A stretch of 64,000 bases of DNA from Lysinibacillus pinottii (GTDB taxonomy: Bacteria > Bacillota > Bacilli > Bacillales_A > Planococcaceae), in contig NZ_JANTOO010000010.1 in assembly GCF_024753545.1 (NCBI RefSeq), positions 477,007 to 541,006 of the forward strand. The letters run 5' to 3'. Shown here one piece after another: positions 43,191 through 53,928 of the stretch. The stretch's first letter is position 1. Every line of letters starts with the position of its first letter. Both the position numbers and the translations under genes were made by a program. Below the pieces are notes generated by a model. That model did no database searches. It saw nothing but the letters and a program-made list of their open reading frames with translations, and had not been told where the DNA came from.

Positions 43191-44417
43191 ATGAAAGTAA
43201 ATTTACATATTGCCTTTATTCGAATAAGTATTCAAATACTATATAAGATATATTCAAAAAAATCTAAGCATTCATTATTAAAAATGATTACCATTGTTGA
43301 CTATAAACCGAAAATGGGTGAACTACGTTTGTGCGCAAATAATAATTCAAATATATTGAATCGCTACCATGTTATCATATTAGGTCAAAATATAATGATG
43401 GGCACAAGTATCCTTACTTTACCACAGAACCTTAGTTCAATGGGATATAGTCAGGCACTTATGCCACTTTTATTTGGGATTATTGCAAGTGTGAATTTAT
43501 GGCAGATAATTTGGCTTTGTTCAAAGTTCCCAAATGATAATTTATTTCGTATAAATGAAATTTTGTTAGGAAAATCTTTTGGTAAAATAATTAACCTATT
43601 TCTTATTATTCAATTCATTGTTTTTAGCGCAGGAATAATAAGTGATTATATGCATCTTATACAAAGTTCAGCACTACAAGAGCAAACAATTACTTTACCA
43701 GTTATTTGTTTTTTATTAATTCTTGTTTACATTGTTAATGGAGGTATAAAATCTATTGCAAGATTTAGCATATTTTCCTTCTTTTTATCAATTGCTTTAT
43801 TCTATTTTTTACATTGGGCTATTGAAAAAGGGAATATAAGTCATTTATTTCCATTATTTAATTTCAATACTAAAGAATTTCTTACTGCTTTTAAAGAAGG
43901 CTACCTTTCTATTCTAGGTTATGAACTAATCATGTTTTATTTCCCTTATATTATAAATCAGAAAAAAGCATTCCGCGATTCTTTGATAGGAATTTGGATA
44001 AGTATACTCTTATTCTTTTTTACAACTGCTATAAGTATAATGTACTATTCAGAATGGCAATTGAAAAACGTAGAATTTTCCGTTTTAAATTTATTTAAAG
44101 CAGGGGAACTGTCTTTTGTAGAAAGAATCGATATTATTGGCATTACAATGTGGGTATTTCTAATTTTATCAACGGTTGGTGCTTATGTATGGTGTGCAAA
44201 AAAAGGACTAGATTCACTTTTAGTAAAGCGAAGTAAATATAAACTTATATATATTGCAGTGATTATTTTTTGCCTTATAAAATTACCACTCTCAAAGGAA
44301 ATTCAAACAAAACTTATTATGGCTAGTAACTATATTGGATATATTGTAATTCTTTGGCCAGTCTTTTTAGGAATTATATTTTTGTTACGAAGAAACCACA
44401 TACCTCATGGAAGTTAA
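43191..44417 (+). CDS. GerB-family germinant receptor permease subunit (orphan)
   Basis: Open for 408 codons; the conserved protein starts near MGELRLCANN (about 43314), and the first 40 codons overlap the gerC scar. Ten membrane segments of the APC-type GerB family: ILGQNIMMGTSILTLPQNLS (TM1), the conserved YLSILGYELIMFYFPYI, and VERIDIIGITMWVFLILSTV. GerB subunits likely form the germinant-binding transporter-like part of the receptor in the spore inner membrane. No intact gerA or gerC partner lies beside it and no good ribosome site was seen, so it may be unexpressed. Confidence 0.8.
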   Translation: MKVNLHIAFIRISIQILYKIYSKKSKHSLLKMITIVDYKPKMGELRLCANNNSNILNRYHVIILGQNIMMGTSILTLPQNLSSMGYSQALMPLLFGIIASVNLWQIIWLCSKFPNDNLFRINEILLGKSFGKIINLFLIIQFIVFSAGIISDYMHLIQSSALQEQTITLPVICFLLILVYIVNGGIKSIARFSIFSFFLSIALFYFLHWAIEKGNISHLFPLFNFNTKEFLTAFKEGYLSILGYELIMFYFPYIINQKKAFRDSLIGIWISILLFFFTTAISIMYYSEWQLKNVEFSVLNLFKAGELSFVERIDIIGITMWVFLILSTVGAYVWCAKKGLDSLLVKRSKYKLIYIAVIIFCLIKLPLSKEIQTKLIMASNYIGYIVILWPVFLGIIFLLRRNHIPHGS

Positions 44418-44466
44418 AAGGCAAAAGCATTAGAAGTTAGGGAACTTTAGGGAACCATGGAGATTG

Positions 44467-44791
44467 ATGTTACGCGAACAAGCTATTTTCTCTGTACAAG
44501 ATGTACAATATGCATAACTTGAGACAGATGGTAAACTTAGTGTTTTACAAAAAACTTCTGAACAGGTTGCGACGAAACTGGACGTGAAAGCAGGTGTATC
44601 ACCACTAACCTACCAACAGAAGTAATTTCAGTTGGCCAGCTTATTTACGAAAACCTAGTGGAACTTGATTTGACAGAAGATTGGCTAATGAAAAAGTTAA
44701 AAAAGCAAAAGATGTCTATTTTGCACAGATTCAAACGAATGGCTCCTTATACATCAGTTTGAAGGACAAAGCTAGACCATCAAATCCTTAA
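44467..44791 (+). pseudogene. DUF421 (YetF-like), decayed 3' part
   Basis: Joined frames give LREQAIFSVQDVQYA-stop-LETDGKLSVLQKTS, VATKLDVKAGVSPLT, EVISVGQLIYENLVELDLTE, WLMKKLKK and KAKDVYFAQIQTNGSLYISL, ending at 44791. At least one in-frame stop and three shifts. The same protein stretch (VYFAQVQTNGSLY, LIYENLVEL) appears in the leftward remnant at 21090-21560. It lies directly behind gerB. Confidence 0.75.
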
Positions 44792-45535
44792 CACTTAACT
44801 AAGTTCTCCCTCTCTCCATAATTTTTATGAAATGCAATTGACCAGGGACTCACAATATAATTTGCTCTTCATTAATAAACTAGTTTAATTTGGTTCGGTT
44901 CCTACTTTTTATCAACATCTTTTTGTATTGTGTCACCAGAGGCAATTTATTTTTGTGAATCCCCTATACCTTCGATTTTTCAAGAAAAGTACCTCATTTT
45001 TTGGATAGGAAGACTTAAATTTATGTTATGTTCCAACAACACACCGATATAGTTAAATTCATTAACTAATAGGAATTTTACCCCTTTTCTCGCCACCTGA
45101 TTGTATAATTATCTATTAAAAAGAAGTACCCAATGGGCTACTTCTTCACTTTTTCAAGATATTGTTCTGATTTCTAAAGATTGTTGTGCTCGATATTTTC
45201 ATGTGCTTTCCAATCGCAGGCATGCTATTTCTATACTATGAAGTACCATATTTCTCTGTAACCTTGCACTTAGTGCTATTTTTGCAAGTTTTTCAGAAGA
45301 CGTAATTTATTGCTTCTTCAAAAATACAAGTTAAGTTTAAATTTAATTGTAAAAATTATTCGTTGAAGTAGTAATACTTTCCTCTTAATGAATACTTTTA
45401 AATAGATAAAACTTAAAAAGTTGTAAAAGCTTTTTAGATTAATCATTTATAGTGCATTACTCCCTTTCTAAATGTATAAGAATGTTCTTATTGGGAAATC
45501 TTTATTTATACCCTATTGTAGAAGGTGTTTTAACA
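44792..45535. other. Spacer upstream of the ger operon
   Basis: No gene recognised. AAGAAGTACCC and GGGCTACTTCTT (45121-45146) form a terminator-like hairpin followed by CACTTTTTC. A possible promoter for the ger operon should lie in 45380-45520, but no convincing sigma-G boxes were identified. Confidence 0.5.
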
Positions 45536-47050
45536 ATGAGTGATCAAAATCAAGTTCCTAAAAAGATTCAGAATGAGAAAATGGGATTAGATCAAGGAGC
45601 CGTTCTCACTACCATACAGAAAGAAAAGTACATCCAAGATGGATTACATCACACAGATGATTTATTTATAAGAGAGTTAAAAATAAATGGAAAATTAATC
45701 AAAATCTTTTTTTTAGATTCTCTTACTGATAAAACAAGCTTGGAAACTAATATCATAAAACCGTTAATTGACTCAACTTTGAATGACTTTAAACATGTGA
45801 TCACGAGCGCAAAGTTAGTGACGACAACAAATCTTGACATTGCAATTGAAATGATCCCTGAAGGCTATTGTGTCATCATGGAAGATTTATCAGATACCCT
45901 ATTGCTGGTTCCTTTTCCTAACGAGCATTCTGGTAGAATAGAACCAGAAAATGAAAGAATCATTAGAGGTTCACATCAAGGGTTTGGAGAAAAAATTTCG
46001 GAAAACATTCAATTCATTCGTGAAAGGATCTCTAGTTCAAAACTTACGATTACACTTTCCACTATTGGTGAAACATCAAAATCCAAATATGCTTTGATCT
46101 ATTTATCTGATATAACAGATCCCGAAATCTTGAAAAAAATTGAAAATCGAATCAGTTATATCCAGACTGATTCGATTCAAGCACCAGGTGGATTTGAAGA
46201 ATATATTCAAGACAATACTTATTCTCCTTTTCCACAATTTCTTAATACCGAGCGAGTTGACCGTGTCGTGTCCAATCTGATGGAAGGAAGAGTCGCACTT
46301 ATTATGGATGGTAGTCCAACGGCATTGATTTTTCCAGTTACATTTTTTAGTTTCTTTCAAACGGCTGAGGACTACAATTCCAGAACCACAATTAGCTCTT
46401 TTTTTAGAATGATTAGAATTTTTAGTTTCATCACAACCGTGTGTCTTCCTGCTTTTTACATTGCTTTAATTTCTTTCAACTACGAAATTATTCCAGTAGA
46501 GATTGTGTTTTCTATTAAGAGTTCTTTGGAATTCGTCCCCTTCCCTCCCCTATTAGAAGCAGCGATTATGCAATTAACGCTTGAGTTGCTTCGAGAAGCC
46601 GCCATCAGGTTACCTAATCCGATTGCACAAACCATAGGGATAGTAGGAGGACTGGTTATAGGAACGGCAGTTGTAGAAGCTAATTTCGTATCCAACACAA
46701 TGGTCATTGTGGTGGCCATCACGGCTATTTCTTCATTTGTCATTCCATCAAATGAATTAAGTACTTCTAGTCGGATATTGGGATTTCCTCTCATGATAGG
46801 GGCAGCACTGTTTGGGGTTTTTGGAATTGTTATAGGGTTGACACTTATATTGATTCATATGTGTAAACTAAAATCATTAAGTCATCCCTATCTATACCCT
46901 TTGGCACCTTTTGATTTTTCTGCTTTAAAAGATACAATTATTAGAGGCCCTATATGGTCGATGAAGGCAAGACCGAAAGATTTGAACACCCAAAACCGCT
47001 GGAAGACGTCTCATGAAAGAGGATGGAAAAAAGATGAAAAGTCTGACTAA
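45536..47050 (+). CDS. GerA-family germinant receptor subunit
   Basis: 504 residues from ATG at 45536 (AGAAGGTG upstream; the frame open from 45452 lacks a site). Hydrophilic N-terminal domain (IRELKINGKLIKIFFLDSLT), the conserved block MEGRVALIMDGSPTALIFPV, then five or so membrane segments (IRIFSFITTVCLPAFYIALI, TIGIVGGLVIGTAVVEANFV, GAALFGVFGIVIGLTLILIH), and the C-terminal YPLAPFDFSALKD and RPKDLN motifs. First gene of an intact gerA-gerB-gerC operon; the subunits assemble in the spore inner membrane and trigger germination on nutrient binding. Germinant unknown. Confidence 0.95.
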   Translation: MSDQNQVPKKIQNEKMGLDQGAVLTTIQKEKYIQDGLHHTDDLFIRELKINGKLIKIFFLDSLTDKTSLETNIIKPLIDSTLNDFKHVITSAKLVTTTNLDIAIEMIPEGYCVIMEDLSDTLLLVPFPNEHSGRIEPENERIIRGSHQGFGEKISENIQFIRERISSSKLTITLSTIGETSKSKYALIYLSDITDPEILKKIENRISYIQTDSIQAPGGFEEYIQDNTYSPFPQFLNTERVDRVVSNLMEGRVALIMDGSPTALIFPVTFFSFFQTAEDYNSRTTISSFFRMIRIFSFITTVCLPAFYIALISFNYEIIPVEIVFSIKSSLEFVPFPPLLEAAIMQLTLELLREAAIRLPNPIAQTIGIVGGLVIGTAVVEANFVSNTMVIVVAITAISSFVIPSNELSTSSRILGFPLMIGAALFGVFGIVIGLTLILIHMCKLKSLSHPYLYPLAPFDFSALKDTIIRGPIWSMKARPKDLNTQNRWKTSHERGWKKDEKSD

Positions 47051-48137
47051 CCTAACCACTTTGACTACCTTTCAGTTAACATTTTTAATTATGCAGGCAC
47101 AAATTGGAGTAGGGATACTTGGTTTACCATCTGATGTTTTTTCTATGTCAAAGCAAGACAGCTGGATGTCAGTCTTGGTTTCAGGGATTGTAATCCAAAT
47201 TTTAATTCTAATGATTTGGAGTCTTGGAAGAAGATTCCCTTCTAAGTCACTGTTTCACTATTCTACCCAATTAGTTGGAAAAGTTGCGGGAAACAGCATA
47301 AACATTGTTTATATTATTTATGCGGTAATGGTCGCTAGCCTCGTATTGATGTACTCATCTGCCATCATTAAAATGTGGGTTTTACCTCTTACCCCTAGAT
47401 GGATTGTGATAGTGCTTCTAACACTAACTGCTATTTATATAGGAAAAGGAACTGTGTCAGAAATCAGCAATTTTTTTGTTATGGTTTCCACCCTCATCAT
47501 CTTATTGATTATTATTTCCTTTATTGTTATGTTAACTTATCCAGCAGAGTGGAGGTTTTTATTTCCTATTGGGCATTCTGGATTTGGAAATATTCTTAAA
47601 GGGGCCAAGGAAGCTTACTTTTCAATGCTTGGATTTGAGTTATTACTCATTCTGTACCCATACTTTCAACATATAGGAGAAAAAAAGATTTTATTCTCAG
47701 CATCAATAGCTAATCTTTGTGTAACATTGTTATACACCTTCCTAACAGTAGTCACAGTGGTGATTTTTAGTCCAGAGGAGTTGTTAAGTATCCCACAACC
47801 CGTTTTATATTATGTAAAATCATTATATCTACAAATTGTTGAGAGGATTGATCTCTTGTTCATCTCTCTTTGGGTTATCAATGTCATTACTTCATTAACA
47901 AGCTACATTTTTTTAGCTACCGAAGGATGTTCAATCACTTTTTCAAAAAAAAGACGTACAGTATTTATCTTCTTAATAGGTATCATAGCGAGTGGGGTCT
48001 CTATAATTCCTAATAAAGAGTCGGAAATTGATTTAGTGAATAAAGCTGTCATTATAATGTCGTATGTCACGTTACTGACAATTCCTTTATTCTTATTTGT
48101 AATCTCTCTTTTATTCAGAAAGAGTGAAAGGGCTTAG
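47034..48137 (+). CDS. GerB-family germinant receptor subunit
   Basis: 367 residues from ATG at 47034 (AGAGGATGG upstream), overlapping gerA by 17 bases; an alternative ATG at 47013 has no site. Ten membrane helices with the GerB features LTFLIMQAQIGVGILGLPSD, EAYFSMLGFELLLILYPYFQ and VERIDLLFISLWVINVITSL. APC-superfamily fold. Translational coupling on both sides argues for stoichiometric synthesis with the A and C subunits. Confidence 0.95.
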   Translation: MKSLTNLTTLTTFQLTFLIMQAQIGVGILGLPSDVFSMSKQDSWMSVLVSGIVIQILILMIWSLGRRFPSKSLFHYSTQLVGKVAGNSINIVYIIYAVMVASLVLMYSSAIIKMWVLPLTPRWIVIVLLTLTAIYIGKGTVSEISNFFVMVSTLIILLIIISFIVMLTYPAEWRFLFPIGHSGFGNILKGAKEAYFSMLGFELLLILYPYFQHIGEKKILFSASIANLCVTLLYTFLTVVTVVIFSPEELLSIPQPVLYYVKSLYLQIVERIDLLFISLWVINVITSLTSYIFLATEGCSITFSKKRRTVFIFLIGIIASGVSIIPNKESEIDLVNKAVIIMSYVTLLTIPLFLFVISLLFRKSERA

Positions 48138-49248
48138 GAAAATGATAAAAAAATGTATGATTTGGGTAATAATTGTAGTGAATGCATTTTTCTTAGCAGG
48201 GTGTTGGGATCAGAGACTCCTTAAAGAAGGAAGATTGGTTTATGCCTCTGCCTTTGATTTAGAGCTAGATGAAAAAATTAAAACGACGGCCATTGTTCGT
48301 GATATGAAAAATGGAGTTCCGACTAATTTCATAATCCAAGGAGAAGGGAACACCATTCGAGAGACCAGATTAGATATGGACAATAAACTATCTGGCGATT
48401 TTGATCCGACTAAAAATCGTTTATTCTTATTGGGAGAGGAATTAGCTCATAAAGACATTTATCAATTCTTAGACATCTTTTATCGTGATCCAAATAGCTC
48501 TGTCTCAGCTAATATCGTTGTTACAGAGGGAAATGCTGAAGATATATTGAAAAAGATGACACAAAAAAATACACTCATCGCAGAATTCATCATTGAATTG
48601 TTATCTAGTGCAGAGAAATCAACGCAAATTCCAAAACTTAATGTTCAATCCATTAGGACAAATATGTTTGATCCAGGGAAAGACTTTGCATTACCCTTAA
48701 TTTCATTAAAGGATGACGAGGTGATTTTAGCTGGCACAGGATTATTTCATAAACACGAATTAGTGGGTTCTCTAACTTTGGAAGAGTCTACCTTATTTCT
48801 TATCATGTCTAATCAGAAAAAAAAGGTTGCTCGATTCGTTTCAGAAATCAGAGATGATAAGGAACTAAGAATTCAGAACTACATTTCGTATAACTTTAGC
48901 AAAGTAAATTCCAACTTAGCTGTCCTATCCGCCTCACCCGAAAATATTAAAGTAGAAATTAATGTGAAAGTAGATGTAAACATTTTAGAGTTTCCGGAGG
49001 ATAAGTTATCCAATGAAGAAAAGATACAGCAACTCAATACTCTATTATCAAAGGACTTGACTGCTAAAGCAGAAAAATTAGTAAAAAAACTCCAAGCCTC
49101 CAATTCTGATCTATTCGGAATAGGGAGAGAATTGATTGCATATCACCCTAAAACATGGAAACAAATAAAGTGGGAGGAAAAATACCCTAATATAAATATT
49201 AGACCTAAGTTTGAAGTAGAAATCGTGGGACATGGAGTCATCAATTAA
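48124..49248 (+). CDS. GerC-family germinant receptor lipoprotein
   Basis: 374 residues from GTG at 48124 (ATG at 48142 is an alternative), overlapping gerB by 14 bases. Signal KCMIWVIIVVNAFFLAGC with lipobox LAGC; mature start CWDQRLLKEGRLVYASAFDL; family blocks RLFLLGEELAHKDIYQFLDI, FYRDPNSSVSANIVVTEG, SNSDLFGIGRELIAYHPKTW and INIRPKFEVEIVGHG. The lipid-anchored C subunit completes the receptor. Followed by a terminator. Confidence 0.94.
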   Translation: MKGLRKMIKKCMIWVIIVVNAFFLAGCWDQRLLKEGRLVYASAFDLELDEKIKTTAIVRDMKNGVPTNFIIQGEGNTIRETRLDMDNKLSGDFDPTKNRLFLLGEELAHKDIYQFLDIFYRDPNSSVSANIVVTEGNAEDILKKMTQKNTLIAEFIIELLSSAEKSTQIPKLNVQSIRTNMFDPGKDFALPLISLKDDEVILAGTGLFHKHELVGSLTLEESTLFLIMSNQKKKVARFVSEIRDDKELRIQNYISYNFSKVNSNLAVLSASPENIKVEINVKVDVNILEFPEDKLSNEEKIQQLNTLLSKDLTAKAEKLVKKLQASNSDLFGIGRELIAYHPKTWKQIKWEEKYPNINIRPKFEVEIVGHGVIN

Positions 49249-49330
49249 AATGATTCTCACTAGTTCGGTCTACTTAACTGTTCCACCTCCAAAGGGCTGG
49301 GACAAATGTGTTTTTTCAAACAACAAAAAT

Positions 49331-49392
49331 ACCGAACTGTTCAATGAAACACTTATGAAATGTCTCGGAATAGTTCGGTTTTCTATTTTTTG
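49331..49392 (+). terminator. Terminator of the ger operon
   Basis: ACCGAACT (49331-49338) pairs with AGTTCGGT (49372-49379) over a long loop, followed by TTCTATTTTTT. Confidence 0.75.
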
Positions 49393-49537
49393 TGTTCTGT
49401 TAATATAAAAATTATTCTACTTTTCGAAGGAATCTTTTAGTTATGTCATATTCTCTAAAGTCTAACTTTTGGGTTCATACATTATAGGTGTCTTTTTCAG
49501 ATAATGGATGCTCATTCTTCCCGATTTAGACGATTTT

Positions 49538-50113
49538 TTATTTAAACAATTTTGCATCTGCCCAGTTGGCATGATCATTGTCAATATTATCGTTAGCATT
49601 AAACGTTACTAACTCAAGTGTGCTTTTCCCTGTAATATTTACTTCGACATGTTCGGCTGGTTCATGAGATTTTTTAACCGGACTTATATATATAATTTTT
49701 CCATCAGCGATTATTACAAAATTCACAGAACCATGACCCGACGTTACTTGATCATCTATCCCTACATCGACTGTAAATTTAGTATACTGTCCATTCAAAT
49801 TATACTTAATTGTGCTATTTGCATGTGAGCCAATCCCTTTGTCATATTTCAAACCATTGATAGATAATTGTGTTTTATAAAACGATTGGTCTTTATTATA
49901 TGAAAAATAATTAGACGTTATTTGCTCGATATCTCCTGTAACTGAAATTGGCGTTAACTCATCAGTTAAATACACGGATACAGGTGCAGCTAATGTAGTT
50001 GTATTACCACTTACAAAAACTGTACAAATAGTCACCATTAACACCATAGCTAAACTTAATACATTAAATCGAAAACCTTTTGAATTAAAAACATGCTTCT
50101 TTTTGTTTTTCAT
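49538..50113 (-). CDS. Secreted NPCBM-domain protein
   Basis: 191 residues. N-terminal basic stretch and membrane/signal segment (FNVLSLAMVLMVTICTVFVS, cleavage near LAAP), then an NPCBM/NEW2 domain: LSINGLKYDKGIGSHANSTI, YNLNGQYTKFTVDVGIDD, GSVNFVIIADGKIIY and the C-terminal DHANWADAKLFK. This module binds carbohydrate and usually accompanies glycosidases; here it is the only domain. Probably exported, possibly cell-wall or exopolysaccharide associated. Confidence 0.88.
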   Translation of the reverse strand: MKNKKKHVFNSKGFRFNVLSLAMVLMVTICTVFVSGNTTTLAAPVSVYLTDELTPISVTGDIEQITSNYFSYNKDQSFYKTQLSINGLKYDKGIGSHANSTIKYNLNGQYTKFTVDVGIDDQVTSGHGSVNFVIIADGKIIYISPVKKSHEPAEHVEVNITGKSTLELVTFNANDNIDNDHANWADAKLFK

Positions 50114-50267
50114 AACAAATCCCCTTTCGATTTCGAATTACATTACCTATCTTTACATAATAAACCATTTTTTCAAGATTTTTAATGATTGAATTTTTAA
50201 AAAGATAAAATTGAAAACGTTACTCCACTTACTTTTAGCAAGTTGGCTTCAATTAAATAACCTAAAA

Positions 50268-50324
50268 TCAAAAATAAAGTTTCGTTTTATTTTTTGTTTT
50301 TTGTCTTGGTTTAGCACCTAACAT
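50268..50324 (-). CDS. Possible 18-residue peptide or gene remnant
   Basis: ATG at 50324 follows AAAGGAGAC at normal spacing and encodes a short basic peptide beginning MLGAKPRQKTKN. It sits just beyond the decayed topoisomerase gene in the same direction. More likely the start of a deleted gene than a functional peptide. The rest of 50114-50439 shows nothing else. Confidence 0.3.
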   Translation of the reverse strand: MLGAKPRQKTKNKTKLYF

Positions 50325-50439
50325 GTATAGTCTCCTTTCTTAACGTTCCACATTTCGATCTAGTCTTACCATTTCATGATTCTTAATTCTTAACAGCATA
50401 CCCTGGAGACAATTTACAACCAAACGAGAGGAAACACGA

Positions 50440-52922
50440 TTAACTAAAATCGAATTCAACTTTGAAATCTTTATTTAATATTAATTTAGCATCAAATTCC
50501 TTCCCTGATTTACCTACAAAACCTTTTATTTTCCCTGTTTTTCCTTTTACCACCAAATCAGTTAGTTGTTTTTCAGAAAGGGCTTTGTTACCCACTGTTT
50601 TAAAAATAGAGAAGTTGCAACTAGTTTTTGAAAAATGAGTGCAGCCTACTAATTTCCCTAATTTCCCTTTATCAACAACCTCACCTTTTTTGCATTTTGG
50701 AATTTTGAGGGAAAATAAAATTGATTGTACCATCCTTATTTCGTTTTAAGATTGCTGCAAACTCTTTATCTTCTTTCGATTTAAAACCTTTAATAATCCC
50801 TGTCTGCCCTTTTTCAATCAAATCAAGAAGTTGTTTGTCAGACAATGTTTTTTTAGCAATTGTTTTGAAAATGGAGAAATCACAGCCTGTCTCATTAAAT
50901 TGAGTACAGCCTACTAATTTTCCTTTATCAACAATCTCACCCTTTTTACACTTAGGACACATAGGATTTTGTGGAAATATGAAATCTATTTTACCGTCTG
51001 CCTTTAATTTTAAAATTGCTGCAAATTCTTTATCTTCCTTTGATTTAAGACCTTTTACAACACCTGTTTGCCCTTTTTCAATTAAATCTCGAACTTGTTT
51101 ATTTGATAGTTCCTTTTTAGCAATTGTTTTAAAAATGGAGAAGTCGCAACCAGTTTCTTTATATTGGGTACAACCAAATACTTGCCCTTTATTTATAATC
51201 TTACCCTTTTTACATTTTGGACAGGATGGGGCGTCCTCATCTTTTGCTTTAAATTCAGTTGTATCAAGGTTTTCAGTGATTTTTTCGTTAATGTTTGTTA
51301 CTTCTTTTTCGATTGTCATAAGAAATTCCACACCTTTCATAGTCCCATTTTCGATGTCTTTTAAGGATTTTTCCCAATTTGCTGTAATTACATGGCTTAC
51401 AAGACTAGTACCCTCTACCAACTTACATAAAGAAATCCCTGTATTTGTTACATTCACAATTTTTTTATCTGTTAAATCCAAGTATCCGTTGTTGAATAAT
51501 TTTTCAATAGTTCCACTACGAGTGGCTGCTGTTCCAATCCCCTTAATTTCTGATAAATCATGTCTTTATAATCAACGTCTTGTAAAATTTCCTTCCACCC
51601 TCGTATCTTTTCGATACTACCTGTTGTGTGAAATGGCACATCATTAATAGTTGTGACAATTTTTGTTTCCTCATACTGGTAAGCAGCCATGAAAAGAGCT
51701 GTGGCACTTTTAACAACCTCTAAGTAAATGTTGCTTTCTTGAACCGATAATTCGGATAGATTCGCAAGTTTGCGAGTCGGTAGAAGAGCATAATGATCAG
51801 TTACCTTACTGGCATCAACATGCTTTTTTAAAGGTTTATAGATTGGTTCAAACAATATTGAGTAATATTTTTAAATCACTCACCAAATCTTTTAAATACT
51901 CATATTCATTCTCGCTAATGTATTTGCTATCCGTACGTGGGTATGATAAGACGCGTTTTTCATAGAGACCTTGAGCAATTTTAAGGGTCTTATCTGGACT
52001 ATACTTATACTTTTTAAATGCTAGTTTTTGAAGTGATGATAGACTTAGCAATGTAGGCGCATTTTGGTTCTTAGTTTCTTTTGTAATACTAGAAACCGTA
52101 GCTTCAAAATTTTTACCTGGAACCAACTTATTTTTTTCAATGAAAGTATTTAACTCGTCTTTAGTATCGAATTTTAGCTTAGATCTTCCTCTGTAATCGC
52201 CTTGATCGCTAACAAAATTAGCATCGAGCTCGTAGAAAGATTTAGAAACAAAACTTTCAATTTCTTTTTGACGTTGATAAACCATAGATAGGACCACTTG
52301 CATATTTCTACCGATTGCGATTTTAGGTATATTAGGATTTTTCTCTTTTGCTTTAAGTGTTGCAAATCCACTTGTGTTCATACCTAAATACCAATCGCTA
52401 ATCGCTCTTGCTTTCCCTCGCTCAAAGCGTAGTAAATCCTTTTCTATTGGCTCTAAATTCCGGATTCCGGAAACCATGAAGTACCTCACTTTTTTCTTCT
52501 GACGAAATCCATAAGCGTTTAAGCGTCTTATTTGTTGTGTCAATTTTCGCAGTTTCAAGAATTGAAAAGAAGATATGAGTACCTTCGATTCCAGCATCTG
52601 TTGCATTAATTATTATTTTGGCTTCAGCCAAATGCTTTTGCATAGTATTGAAAAGATCTCGTTTACTCTCATCTACTTTATATTCGTATCTTTCAGACTT
52701 AATCGGTAGATCTTCTAATCGCCAAGTTTCATATTTGTCATCATACTCATGTGGTTCTTTTAGTGATACTGAATGGCCGACTGACCAAACGAGCGTAGCA
52801 CCGTTGGGAAGTAGCCCTGATTTTTTAATTTCAAAATAATGATCATGCTTACATTCAATACCTAATGTGCCACCGATATTTCTTGCCTGTGATGGTTTTT
52901 CATATAATATAACTATACTCAT
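50440..52922 (-). pseudogene. topB: DNA topoisomerase III, multiple frameshifts
   Basis: ATG at 52922 (AAGGTGG upstream) begins MSIVILYEKPSQARNIGGTL (Toprim domain, with the AGREG motif changed to AGIEG). The frame breaks at a 7-base tandem duplication (52457-52470). It continues through the active-site region SYPRTDSKYISENEYE, then shifts at about 51850, about 51555 and about 50700. The C-terminal zinc-finger-like repeats (CPKCKKGEIVDKGK..., GCDFSIFKT) occur about three and a half times. TopB is a type IA enzyme that decatenates DNA and is often carried by plasmids or conjugative elements. The five open segments together make a near full-length but dead gene. Confidence 0.92.
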
Positions 52923-52973
52923 TTCAGTGACCACCTTTATTTACTAATTTATTTGTACTTAAATTATTCAGTT

Positions 52974-53344
52974 TCAGATTTTTTCGTAGTATAATTTTTG
53001 AACTATGAAGAAAACCGTATTTACAGCAAGATAAATTGCAATTATTAATGTTGTACGTTCCTGGTTTCCTAAAAACGATAATCCTAACAATGTATAAAAA
53101 GATAAAAGATAGAAGAAGTATTCTAATAAGGTTTTAGACATCCGCAACGCGAATTTAACACCTAGTGACACTGCTAAGGAGATCGTAACTAAAATACTCA
53201 TAAGGCCCTCGACAATTTCACGTTCTCTCCCACCATTATCACTAATAATGGTTGTTAAACACACATTCCATCGATACTCAAATAAAGCATTGCTAATATC
53301 AAGAACCACTCACTCAACTTCTTCAGGGGGGTTAAAATTGCCAT
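52974..53344 (-). pseudogene. Small membrane protein, probably frameshifted
   Basis: ATG at 53344 with AAAAGGAGCGAG upstream gives MAILTPLKKLSEWFLILAML and nine more residues, stopping at 53255. An overlapping frame (from GTG at 53309) continues TTIISDNGGREREIVEGLMS, then three membrane segments (ILVTISLAVSLGVKFAL, YFFYLLSFYTLLGLSFL, LIIAIYLAVNTVFFIV) to 52974. Joined, they would make a four-helix membrane protein just upstream of topB. The longer frame alone could also be translated. Family unknown; a mobile-element origin is possible because of topB. Confidence 0.45.
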
Positions 53345-53377
53345 GTTACTTTCTCGCTCCTTTTTGATAAGAAAAAG

Positions 53378-53405
53378 GACTCACCATTTTTGGTGAATCC
53401 TTAAC
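53378..53405 (-). terminator. Hairpin related to the one at 4351-4385
   Basis: GACTCACCA and TGGTGAATC pair; the minus strand continues into CCTTTTTCTT. It lies after the IS256-like remnant. Confidence 0.7.
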
Positions 53406-53454
53406 TTTAGATAGATTTTAAAAATCTTGCCTGCGTTAATAAAAAGCTTTAACA

Positions 53455-53601
53455 CTAACGTTCATAAAATCCATTACCTTGATTTCTGATTGTTTTTTGC
53501 TCTTTCATTGATTTATTTTCTTGCTGCAGATAATCCCTAATAGGCTCTTTTAACAAAGAATCTAGTAATTCAAATAAATCCTCATTATTTTTAACTAACA
53601 T
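53455..53601 (-). mobile_element. IS256-type transposase, N-terminal remnant
   Basis: 48 codons behind GGAGGG: MLVKNNEDLFELLDSLLKEP then REYLQ-like and ending GNGFYER. The NGFYER phrase and the opening helix resemble IS256-family transposases (usually about 400 residues). The rest, including the DDE residues, is absent. Short length limits certainty. 53602-53928 to its right holds no recognised gene. Confidence 0.45.
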
Positions 53602-53928
53602 CTAACACCCTCCTCATATAATAAAGGAATATTTTTATTGTTGCATTATGTTTAAATTAAGATTAAATAATTTAATCTATGGTAGTAGAAAGTGCATCAT
53701 TAAAAATGATTTAAAATACATCTAGTATTCATCCTATCGAATAAAACGATTCTAATTTAAACAGCTATATGCTTTGCAATTTTAAATTTCATAGTTTTTC
53801 CTGTATGCTAAATGATGATCGACTTTAAAGGGATTTACATGGATTGTAGTAATTTTTTTCATTAGATTATTTTCTATTTCGTATACAGTTAATTCAAAAA
53901 GGTCGTTGTTTCTCAAAATAAAAATTAG

